Assembly (NCBI GenBank): GCA_030142905.1
Contig: JASJOG010000095.1
Span: forward strand, 1,178,001-1,242,000
Length of the DNA stretch: 64,000 nt
Reading direction: 5' to 3'
From: Heliopora coerulea
Lineage: Eukaryota > Cnidaria > Anthozoa > Scleralcyonacea > Helioporidae
Below the pieces are notes generated by a model that was given only the letters and a program-made list of their open reading frames with translations, had not been told where the DNA came from and made no database searches. Below are positions 42,721 through 52,390 of the stretch, one piece after another. Both the position numbers and the translations under genes were made by a program. Position 1 is the first letter of the stretch; each line of letters starts with the position of its first letter.

Positions 42721-44728
42721 TTATTTGGAAAACAGCTTTCTTTTATACTTTGTGTTAGGCACCATTCCCTTTCTTTTGAGTCTTCTGTATGCCTCTCTAA
42801 TATGTTTGGGTTGGATTGGTACTGAATCATTATGCTGCTCAGCCACATCACATGCTATAATGCAGGTATTTAACTAATTAGTAAAGATTTATAATTGAAT
42901 GTATGTTAATAAAACTGATCATAAATTTTCTTCACTTCTTTAAACTTCACCTCAGTTAATTTTGACAGTATTCCACAAACCATGGGTATGTGGAATATTG
43001 CAAGCCTGAAAGTTGACAGTTGGCTGTTGAAAACATACTTCAAACATGACTGTTAGGAATATTTTCATTTCACGTCATGGCCAACAAGTTGGGATTCCAT
43101 AACAAAAGATTTTTGATCACCTTTTGTTAGGCATGCCAACATGGACATCATGTTCTCCGTTATTGTAGTATCTTGGGATAGGGTAAAAATGTCTTATGCA
43201 GGTAAGTTAAGACAGATAACTATTGAGCAAACCTAAATCTTGTTCATTTAATTACCATTTAAACTGTGTAAAAAAACCCCAAACAAAACCAAAAATGTTG
43301 ACTATTCAAAAACAGAGTGTGCATCATACCTTCTTCCACAATTTCTCCCACAAATACTTTAGCTATACCAGCCATAGCTATGACTACATTGGGAGGAACT
43401 GATGTACCACCAGTTATACTCTGCATCAACTACAAACAAAATGCACCTCAATGACATGTCTGTTAAGCCAAAGCTTCTCTTTGCTTTTAATTTAATTCTA
43501 ATCCAGGTAACAATTTAACTTTCTTCAAAACCTCATGTGACCTTGAAGCAAGACCAGCATCACCCACATCAAAGAACCAGATCTGGTTCTTTGAAATATG
43601 AATATCTGATCCTGTGTTTGTGCATTTAAACTGTTTGACCAAAACATAATTATAGAAGAGTAGATACTGATCAAAGAATACCACCATGCAATTGCCTTAC
43701 TCTCATTATTCAAAACAAATTGCATCAAATCCTGTTTTTGATTTTGTTGATTTATATACTACATTGATTTAGATTCATTCACTCATTCAAGTACACATAC
43801 ACATATGTAAACATGTACATACATACATACATAAATACATATATACATCTATACATACACGCATACATACATACATATACATATATACACACATGCATAC
43901 ATACATACGTACACACATACACACATACTTAGTTAAGTATGCACTCTGTACACTCTTTGTTTTGGGTTTCATGAACATATTGTTGCATGGAAAAATACTA
44001 TTACTGCACAACAATTATGAAAACCAGCTTTGCTTCTTATTTACAAAGAATTTTAAGGAGTTTTGTTTACAAATGACCATTACCTTTTTGATGGAGGCTT
44101 TCGGAAATGCAGATCGACGGTACATTTCATATCTGTTGAGCTGGTCTTCAGTAAATGATGAAACAAGTACCCTTTCAAACAGAAAGAAAAAGCTCATAGT
44201 TTTAACCAACACTGCTTGGCTAATTTTTGTTCAGATTGCGTTACTTTTAGCTGGGTATCACCCAGGTTGCTGTGTATTAGTATTGCTTATGCAAAGCAGG
44301 GTAACGACAAATACCGTAATCATCATCACTGTCTGTCGCTTTTGTTGTGAGCTGAGTCAGACAATTATTATTGCACCGTAAATGTAGTACACAGGGAAGA
44401 TAGAAATAATTATTTCCAGTTTCAGTGAAATTTTTGTGGAGAGCTCTTCCGGAAATGATCAGTGTATTCCATTTACTTACTGCATCTTCTGTCTCTCGAT
44501 CTCCTCCTCTTCCTTGAGACTTTTATCTGCTACTACTTTATCCTCATTTAAATCAGGTCTAGCGGGAGCAGAGACGAGATGTCTCAGTGGCATGACCTGC
44601 TTTTGTAATTCCATTTCACGTCGTTTCATAAATGGGCTCTTTTGGACACTTAATTCACGGCCAGAATTGGCGTTGCTTGATCTTGGTTGATCTTCTCTAC
44701 CTGACAAACCTTTTTTAGGTGAACTCAT
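42721..44728 (-). CDS. TAF11: Transcription initiation factor TFIID subunit 11
   Basis: Exons on the minus strand: 44728-44481, 44171-44084, 43429-43330 and 42854-42721. They join to 570 nt, 189 residues. The N-terminal third is Ser/Lys-rich and acidic ([14 protein letters not shown]) and probably disordered. The histone-fold part begins [20 protein letters not shown] with AFPKASIKK. It continues [20 protein letters not shown] with [20 protein letters not shown], and ends [18 protein letters not shown] plus a basic tail. This is the TAF11 histone fold that pairs with TAF13 in the TFIID lobe contacting TBP and TFIIA. Human TAF11 has 211 residues. All junctions are in phase. It starts 85 bp from EMC6 in the opposite direction. 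Confidence 0.93.
43790..43930 (+). repeat. CATA/ACAT microsatellite in a TAF11 intron
   Basis: A degenerate (CATA)n array with TATA and CACA interruptions lies between TAF11 exons 3 and 2. ORFs across it on both strands are artefacts. Confidence 0.85.
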
Positions 44729-44813
44729 ATTGGAAATTGTTGAAAAAAAGGTATTTCAGTGTAAACTACCTGCCGTGATCGTCCGCTGACGCGCGTGTTT
44801 CACGAGTAACAAG
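44729..44813. promoter_or_regulatory. Compact bidirectional promoter of TAF11 and EMC6
   Basis: Only 85 bp separate the two start codons. The interval contains a CpG-containing part (GTCCGCTGACGCGCGTG). An AAGATGGCCGCC element (YY1/kozak-like) sits at the EMC6 start. No TATA box is seen. Transcription probably starts within or overlaps this interval for both genes. Confidence 0.6.
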
Positions 44814-47800
44814 ATGGCCGCCAAGCCTCAGCACCTAGGTACTTTTTAATATAGAACAATTTTTTTTATCAAATATGGCGTACCATGGTGATACCAGTCA
44901 TAACGAAAATGTTAAAAATAGAAAAACAGTTTTTGTGCAATGATTCAGACGCCACCTACCAAATTGTTGCAGATATGCTCTCTTTTAACTTTTTATCAAA
45001 TCTATTTTGTATTAGACTCCGAAGCCTATAGTGGGTTCGCTATAGCGAACAACAATATGGTGATCGATTTTTGGTAGGCTGGTTTGTTTTTTTCATTTCG
45101 TGTTCTTGGTGAAAATCTTATCATTTATTTTTGATTTTATATGGGAAAAATTGTGTAGTCCTGAAGGAGTTGTTTACGTGGGACATTTTTGGTGAGAGAA
45201 TTTGATAAATTTTGGGGGCCCACATAAGAGCAGAATTGGACTACCATTGGTTATGATATCTAATGTGAATACGGATTTTACCAGACCAAACTGGACAATT
45301 GATCTGAAGTGATAAGGTTGCCAGGTGACTGCTTTACCTTTGTAAGCGTTCTTTCTTCAACTCTCATTGACATTCCTTATTTATTACTCATCACTGTCTA
45401 TTTTTGTAGCAGATTAGCTATTTGCTCCTCATCAGTCACACTGAAGAAATAATTTTTGTATACATGTTTCTGCATAGTGACAAAACATCATTACTACATT
45501 AAGTTTTTAAAGTATTATGTATCCATGATGGTTTTGTTCAAATTTATTTGCTAAGGCTTCACATAATGAGAAGACCTTAGCTGTTTATTCAGTTTATCCT
45601 TGGCTATTTACCCAAGAGATTCTCAAGAAAACCTAACATCAATCTATGAGGACTCATAGGCAAGAATTATCCTGAAATAACATTAAGCAACAATTCATAA
45701 TTAAAATGAATTTGTAGAATATTCTCTTTGTGTTACCATGATAATTATAATAACAACACATGAAAAAAATTTCTTGATTCTTATTTGCTGAGAGCAATAG
45801 GATTTCAAGGAAAAACAATGCAGGAAAGAAGGGAACTATAAGTTGGACTGAGTTACCTCTTTTTGGCTTTAAATCATGATTTTAGGCACCATATCACATT
45901 TTTCAATTGTGTGTATATTAATTGTTGATGGCATGGCATTTTGAGTGTGTTTTTTTTCCAAATTGCAATTGAATACACATTCCTTTTGACCACTGTGGGA
46001 AGTACCCATTTAAAGGTCAGATCAATGACATAAGGCCTTTGCTTGAAACACTGGAGTTCTTTGAGATCAGTCATGGCAGTTACCAACCTTTTAACTTTTT
46101 ATTGAAATAATCAGAAATAATTAGATAACTACTCTCACATTTCAGCAGTACTCAAACCTTTCTGATTATTTCACTTTGATTTCCACACTGCCTATGCAGT
46201 GCTCTATTTTCATTTCATGGTTTTAACTTTTTATCTTATTTTTAGGTCAGCCTTGAGGGTCTTAGGGTGAAAGAAAATTGAACCATTAATATTCAATTTA
46301 GCATTATCTAATTTTCTCCTAACTAGTTGTAAATCAATTTAGTCCTCAATTTGAGTTGTTTTAGCCATTATGGTGGTTAAATGCAAGGGTTACAGCCAGT
46401 AATTATTGCATTAACAACCAAACCAGTCTTTGGCAAACATCCTGGCAAGCTCAAGGTTTAAAGCAGACATCTCCTGTATCTGATTAGTATTTTATGGTAT
46501 GGGATTATTATCCTAAGGAGCTGCCTTACCTAAAAAACTAAGAGATAAAAATTTACTCTCAAAGTTTGTTTATTTTCTAGTCGAACATCAGTCGCAGCGA
46601 TGGCTGGTATGTCAGCTGGAGTTCTTGGTCTAACTGGCCTGTTTGGATTTGTCTTTTATATTGGTGCATCATTATTTCTCTCTGTAAGTGCAGGTTACAC
46701 TTGTAAACTTAATTTCAACCTTTAAGCTAATTAATTGATGAGAAAATTTGAAAAGAAAGTGATAATTAATCAATTTCTAAAAGTATGAGGTATATAAAAT
46801 GGCTTAACCTATTAAGGGTCAAGGGTGGACTTTAACATTTTGCTCTGGCTAAAGCTAGACAATTTTACTCATCAAAGGGATGACCCCTGCCCCTCAATGA
46901 GTTTATAAAACATCAGTTGTTTTTCACATGTACCAATACTGATTACTTGATAAATCACTTTTGTATCTAATGCAAGCTAGTGTCTGCATTGATGCATTGA
47001 GCTATTACTGCTGAAAAGTAAATACCAGAATTTATGTTTCTCTGCTTACCATGCACACATAAATGCATGAAGTAAGTTGTTTCTTTGTGGTATGATTAGG
47101 AGTACTTGATACCTTCATATTATAAGGGAGAGTATGCACTGCGGTGACAGCTTACTTCAAACTTGTTACTACTCTTGAAAGATGAGGCAGATTTGCTGAG
47201 ATGAGGCTGAAATTTCATGAAAATACAAGCTGGTTTTGCTGGGGAAAAACTCTCATTTATTTGCAAAAATTATTAAAATATATATTTGTTTGAATTTTTT
47301 TTTTCATTATGTGCAATTCAGTTGGTCAGTTTTTAATTGAATTTATTATTAGCTTATTTTTCATATGTTTAACTTCAGTGTCTAATAAGTATGAAAGCTG
47401 GCCAGGAGTGGAGAAAGTACTTTGTTTCTTGGTGGAGTTTAATGTCAAGTGGAATATTGGGAGGCCTTTTTGTATCTTTTGATGTTTTTTCTTACTATTC
47501 CAATTCTTTAGCTGTGAACCATTTTAACCAGTAACTCCAAGGTGTTTCTGAATTTATTGTGAAATAGTCAGGGTAAAATCTAAAAGTTTGCTATAAGTTT
47601 CAAAGAGTTAACATCTAACATATTCTCATGCATGCACTCATACACACATGTTTTCAGGCACAGACATTTTTCAAAAATCTCTTAGTAGCACAGATCCACA
47701 AACCTACTGTATACACTCCACATTCACGCATGTGCACGTGTTCTGTAAATTTTTGTAAAAAAGTCAAATTTCTTTCTGTAGTAAATTTCAGACACTAAGC

Positions 47801-50274
47801 ATGAGTTACTAGGTAAAAAACAATAAAGTAAACATATTTTATTCACCCATAAACAAAAAATTTAATGATGAACCTACATTGTGAGAAATCCTGACAAGTA
47901 GGTTGGCCCCCACAACTTTTTATTTTAGCCTTGAATGACAGGTGGTGGCAACCAAAGTGCCTGCTTAGCACTGGAACCAACAATTTCTCACAATAACACA
48001 ACATTAATTTTTACACCCATATCCACCTTAAGCTCAAACAGCTTATGAGGTAGATAAGTCCAGTGAAGTGAGCAGAGCTTTCCCTATCTCAAGCAACAAA
48101 ATATAAATTTTATCCACTGAGCTGAAGTAGTACAGTCAGCAATGCCATTCTAGGAGTATGATTTAGGTTTGGTTGTTCAAAGTGTCAATCACTTATCTGT
48201 TATATCATTTATCTGTTATATCACTTATCAATCACAATCACTTATCTGTTGGATAAGCTATCTATGCTTCAAATGACTGATTTCAGGTCTTTAATATCCA
48301 CTTCTACATGACAGAGTCTATCTTGCACATTGCTTTAAATCATTCTGATGAATGTTACTGGAACTGCTGAATTATTCAATTCCTTAACTATCTATTTATT
48401 GTAGACTTACGTCTTATTCTGGACGTATCCTTTTATATGACATTGTAAATTTTTATGCTGATTGCTAAGTTTTAATTTGAGTATGATGTTGAAGGAAAGA
48501 ATGTTAACTGAAGGTTAGTGAAAGTGCTGATGGACATGTAGACTCTTTATCTCCATTTTGCATGTTCTGTCATTTGAAACTGAGATAAGGTGTTTCAAAT
48601 TTCAACACTGCATTGTTTGTAGAAAAAATTTAGGCTGTTCATTACAACTTCATGATTGTAACACAAACAGGTATTATACACTGCATAGCCTTATGCCATG
48701 TTTACACCACACACTCCTAGTGGGGGGATAAGCTCAGGCATTCTAGTGTGAATTGGTATAGTAATGCTGTGTAACCCACTTTCATTGTTTTATTTTTTTA
48801 AACTCAATCAATCATTCTCCATACTACAGTATACTTTATATATGAGTGGTGGTTTATCTGGTATTGTTTTTAAGCCTTGAAATATTGTAAACTCTATGTT
48901 GTAAAGAGTGAGAATCAGTAAATTAATTTAATGCTGAAGACATCCCTTATTTTAAAATTAGAGATTTGGTTTTGCAGCTCTCTCATAGCCCACTTTCATC
49001 TTCAGATGCAAAGATTTGCTTGATTTGTTAGTAAAGCCCTCTGGATGTCATGTTGCAAAATTATGTACATTGTCTTTGCAGTTATTCAGTTAAAATACAA
49101 ATCCACATGGATCATTATGTAATGTGAAATTCAGTGACATTTATGTGTCATTCAAACAGGATATAAGTGAATCAAAAAGTTGTTCCAAATAATACAGTTT
49201 TATCCAAGGCTTTTTTGGGGGGGTTTTCTTTGGGGGGGGTTGACATAGGGAAGGGTGACCGTGTCCAGGTGAAGAAGTTAATTTTTGTATTTTATGTCAT
49301 GAGATAGGCTATCTTGTTTTTAAATTGGGTATCTGTAGAATATTGGGACACAGTTGAAATCAAACTATCAAGCCTTACAAGCATAGTGGAAAGTGGTTTG
49401 TACTACAAATGCAAGCATAAGGAATTTCTGATTTGCTAGTGAAATCTTGGGAGCCATGTTAGTGACCAGAAAAAGTGTTATCCTTCAGTGAAAGTAAGTC
49501 TAAGATGGCATGCATTTTGATTCTCCAGGAGTTGATTAAAAATGATCAATGTATTTATAAAATGAAGTAGAGTAAAAGTTCAGGGGAATAATGTAAAGAA
49601 AAGCCTGTGAAAATGCAACCTGACCCTGTTTAAGAGTGTAAAGCCCAGTGGCAGATTTTGCATCATAAGCAATTTGACCGATTTAATTTGGAAATGAGGC
49701 ATCTCATTGGCTAATATATCGATTTTTGAGATATGTGATTGGTCATTGAAACTTGACAGATCAGCCTGTGGCCTGAGTTAACCAGTCAAAAGTTTACAAT
49801 TTAATCCATGAGTTCTGTTTTCAAAGTGCGACGAGTCTGTTTGAAATGGACTAGGAGTTTCTACAGCCAATCTTCTACGATGATTTACTACATAGACTTA
49901 GCTGCCTTCGAGTAATGTCTGACAAGGAGCATTCAACCACATAGAGTGCAATGGTCATCTTGATATTTAGGGTAATTGGTCTTTCACACTGTTTTCCACT
50001 TGGGCAATTTATTTTAATCTCACTTTTTTCCTTTTATCAAGTGGAAATGCAGCATATCAAAATTTATTGTAGTGCAATATTATTTTGTTCAACCTGGTGA
50101 CTGGTTGTTTGGTGAACTGATGATCACGCTTTGTTTATATATGTACCTCTTGTCCATCTTATATAACAACTGACATGGATTTTCAAATTTCCAAGTCCTT
50201 CAATATCCATTTATTTTAAAATCTTCCTTGATAACCACCTAAGATTTCTGTATGGAATGGTCCATGTTTATTAG
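44814..50274 (+). CDS. EMC6: ER membrane protein complex subunit 6
   Basis: Exons 44814-44838, 45016-45073, 46581-46683, 47379-47471, 48405-48424 and 50244-50274 join to 330 nt, 109 residues, against 110 in human. The sequence shows a short N-terminus, [20 protein letters not shown], the first membrane helix ([20 protein letters not shown]), the loop [11 protein letters not shown], a second helix and the family C-terminus [19 protein letters not shown]6 is a core transmembrane subunit of the ER membrane complex, which inserts tail-anchored and multipass proteins. Introns 1-3 are ordinary GT-AG. Introns 4 and 5 have U12-type signals and enclose a 20-nt exon. If intron 5 were retained, the frame would stop at once (TYPFI then TGA), replacing the conserved end. 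It is divergent from TAF11. Confidence 0.93.
46803..46913. mobile_element. Short MITE (about 105 bp), copy 2, in EMC6 intron 3
   Basis: TTAACCTATTAAGGGTCAAG to CCTGCCCCTCAATGAGTTTA is similar along its length to 29448-29551, with imperfect inverted ends. Confidence 0.5.
47472..48404 (+). other. EMC6: U12-type intron 4 of EMC6
   Basis: The 5' splice site GTATCTTTT differs from the U12 consensus (A/G)TATCCTTT at one base. Branch site TTCCTTAAC at 48380-48388 is a full match, with its adenosine 17 nt before the end of the terminal AG. Phase 0 junction between LGGLF and TYVLF. Confidence 0.85.
48425..50243 (+). other. EMC6: U12-type intron 5 of EMC6
   Basis: The 5' splice site GTATCCTTT is a perfect U12 consensus. 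TTCCTTGAT at 50224-50232 fits TTCCTTRAY, with the branch adenosine 12 nt from the end of the AG at 50242-50243. The polypyrimidine tract is absent, as usual for U12 introns. The junction (AC|A, Thr) restores the conserved C-terminus exactly. Confidence 0.88.
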
Positions 50275-51204
50275 TGCCATTGAGTAAACAACACTGTGGA
50301 CTCTTATGCATACATTAAATTTAAAATAACAATCCTGATGGAACATTGAGTTGAAGTTGTTGATCACAAACTGACCTCGACAGTTTCCACAACAGTTTCT
50401 CCGTTATTTAAAGCTAGTTGTACTGTGTAATAATAATATAAAAGCTAACAAGGATTATCTCATGTAGCCAGGAACTATTTACTTAAATAACCTGTAGACA
50501 CTGTTCTCTCATGTAATAATTATCACTAATAGATATAACAATGCATTTTATTGTGGCACCAGTATCATATTCCTCTCATTTGTTACTCTTAAACACGAAG
50601 CGACGCCATAAAATGGTAAGCTCCTCCCACATTTCTGGCTTCGTATGGCGGTTGTACGTTTCAAAATGGCTAACACTTTGAAGCGTGACTGAACTGGACA
50701 GCGTAGAGCTACACAAGCGTGTCCTAGAGCCTAAAGCTTACGGAAATACTTTTAAAATATGTTTTTAAAATACAGCTAAACAATATATAAAGCAATAAAT
50801 GGCTGAACATGCCACATTTACTGATTTTTCTGGTTGTTATACGTCGTATTATGATCATTCGAGACATCCTGCGCATCTTCATTCACTTATAGTCATCCTA
50901 CCCGCGCAGTGTTTGGGCACGATTCACATTTTATTACGTTTGCGATGTGTCATTGCCATCTGTATTCTTTTTGACGAATACTTGAAGCTTGTAATATTAT
51001 AAATATAAACAAAACCTGGCGTCACTTTCAAATTCATTTGTGGCAAATATGCTCGGTCGCTCTCATCCAACAGCTCGGACTTCTACCTCTGCGTAAAGCA
51101 CAACTCCGCTTTCTGCGGGGCTTAGCAAGTATGATCGCAATAAAGCCTACTACCAGAAAAATAAAAGTGCAATTAAAGAGAGCAAGGCCTAGTACGGCTT
51201 CAAA
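50275..51204. other. EMC6 3' UTR and spacer
   Basis: The EMC6 3' UTR is followed by a more CpG-containing stretch near 50590-50720 with two AAAATGG(C/T) motifs, possibly the promoter side of the ORF at 51205. Short ORF 50799-51002 has no recognisable motif. Confidence 0.4.
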
Positions 51205-51539
51205 ATGGAAGTGAAACGCGATGAGGAAGGGCGCTTGGTAGAAGTACGTAAAAAGATCAACACCGTGAGGAATCAGTTGCTGTCCAACGGAAAACCGGCA
51301 GGAAATATTGAAGTGATGGAATTGCTCTTGGATTGTTGGCTCAGTCAAAACAGTTCAAATGGCCAACAGGCGCAAAATAGTATCCAGGCAGCAACGTCCT
51401 TGCAAACAAATTCATCTCCTATATTCTCCTCAATTGAACCTGATATTGATCCTAACAAAAAGATCAGAGCCCAGCTCAGAATTCTTAGGTGTATCGCCAT
51501 AGTGAAATAGGCAAGTCAAAAAGTTTTAAAACATATTTA

Positions 51540-51572
51540 CTGACGTTTCGTTGCCTCGTGCAACATCTTCAG
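51540..51572 (-). ncRNA. Hammerhead-like motif, left arm of copy C
   Basis: The reverse complement of the right-arm motif at 51746-51778, with the same core residues on the minus strand. Confidence 0.35.
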
Positions 51573-51745
51573 AGTGTAGGTTTACAGAGACGAGAAAAAA
51601 ACTATATATATGAATCTATAATTACATATTGGAATAATTAACGTCTCCCAGTTTTCTATTGGTTAGCCGTCTAATTATTCCAATATGTAATTATAGATTC
51701 ATATATATATATATAGTTTTTTTCTCGTCTCTGTAAACCTACACT

Positions 51746-51778
51746 CTGAAGATGTTGCACGAGGCAACGAAACGTCAG
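51746..51778 (+). ncRNA. Hammerhead-like motif, right arm of copy C
   Basis: It reads CTGAAGA, stem TGTTGC / loop ACGA / GGCAAC, then GAAACGTCAG. Layout and the GAAAC-GTC box fit the minimal type I hammerhead of Penelope-like elements, but CUGAAGA replaces the canonical CUGAUGA. Confidence 0.4.
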
Positions 51779-51955
51779 TAAATATGTTTTAAAACTTTTT
51801 GACTTGCCTATTTCACTATGGCGATACACCTAAGAATTCTGAGCTGGGCTCTGATCTTTTTGTTACGATTACGCTTTCCGCCCGGAAAATCAATAGCCAA
51901 GATTATTACTGATATTGATCCACCGGAAATTAGTCTGAACTCAATTGACCAATAA

Positions 51956-52382
51956 CATGCGACCTTTCCTTAATCATAATTGACAGGCTGAGAAACTCAG
52001 CCTCTTCTTATGCGATCGCTCCGTGTTTAAGAGGTCCTGCTTGATTAGGGCTTAGCTTCTACTTTTCAGTTTAATTATTTATTGGTGAGGGAGGTTATTG
52101 ATTAACTTGAATAGTAACATTTCGATTAAAATTTAAAAATTCCCTAAAAATTCCATAAATCATCTAGTTGCTTAGATTATTCCTTAAAATACCCCCAAAT
52201 TTTTCAGTTCAGGTAAATTTCTTGAAATGTGAGAGAGGAGGCCGTACTATCGTATGACCAGCAGTTTTGATTGTGCTAAGTCGCAGTTTCGTTCGCCAAT
52301 TGACCAATCAGCGCTCTTATTCTTTGGCCGGAAACAGCACGTGCACAACTTCCCCACAGAGGAGCCGAGTTGAAAAAGAAGT
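51956..52382. other. Spacer with promoter-like motifs left of the hAT element
   Basis: It contains GACCAATCAGCG (CCAAT box) near 52303 and GCACGTGC (E-box) near 52338. The run GAGTTGAAAAAGAAGTTGAG leads into the hAT target site. It may be the 5' end of a gene that the transposon interrupted. Confidence 0.35.
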
Positions 52383-52390
52383 TGAGGAAG

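Larger units (their letters stand above)
51453..51908. mobile_element. Penelope-like foldback, copy C
   Basis: Two arms of about 185 bp are nearly perfect complements, turning around near 51640-51665. Arms run GATCAGAGCCCAGCTCAGAA to the (TA)n-containing AACTATATATATGAATC and TAATTACATATTGGAATAAT. The right side extends into CGCTTTCCGCCCGGAAAATC. Target duplication CTGATATTGATCC (13 bp) is at 51440-51452 and 51909-51921. A hammerhead-like motif is present in each arm. The near-identical arms suggest a recent insertion. Confidence 0.82.
51205..51955 (+). pseudogene. Unrecognised ORF split by a Penelope-like foldback
   Basis: The frame opens MEVKRDEEGRLVEVRKKINT and continues to EPDIDP at 51452, then runs into repeat sequence and stops at 51510. 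On the far side of the inserted element (from 51909) the duplicated target reads on in the same frame through PPEISLNSIDQ to a TAA at 51953-51955. The pre-insertion ORF would have had about 90 residues. The N-terminal part looks helical and charged, followed by a Ser/Gln/Asn-rich tail. No family is recognised. It could also be the first exon of a longer gene. Confidence 0.5.

Noticed and set aside
43787..44381. ORFs across the CATA array on both strands
   Set aside because: They are low-complexity translations of a microsatellite and overlap TAF11 exon 2 on the opposite strand.
48425..48453. EMC6 ending at the TGA right after FWTYPFI
   Set aside because: The divergence from the conserved C-terminus starts exactly at a perfect U12 donor, and the missing residues FLYGMVHVY are found after a U12 branch site at 50244.
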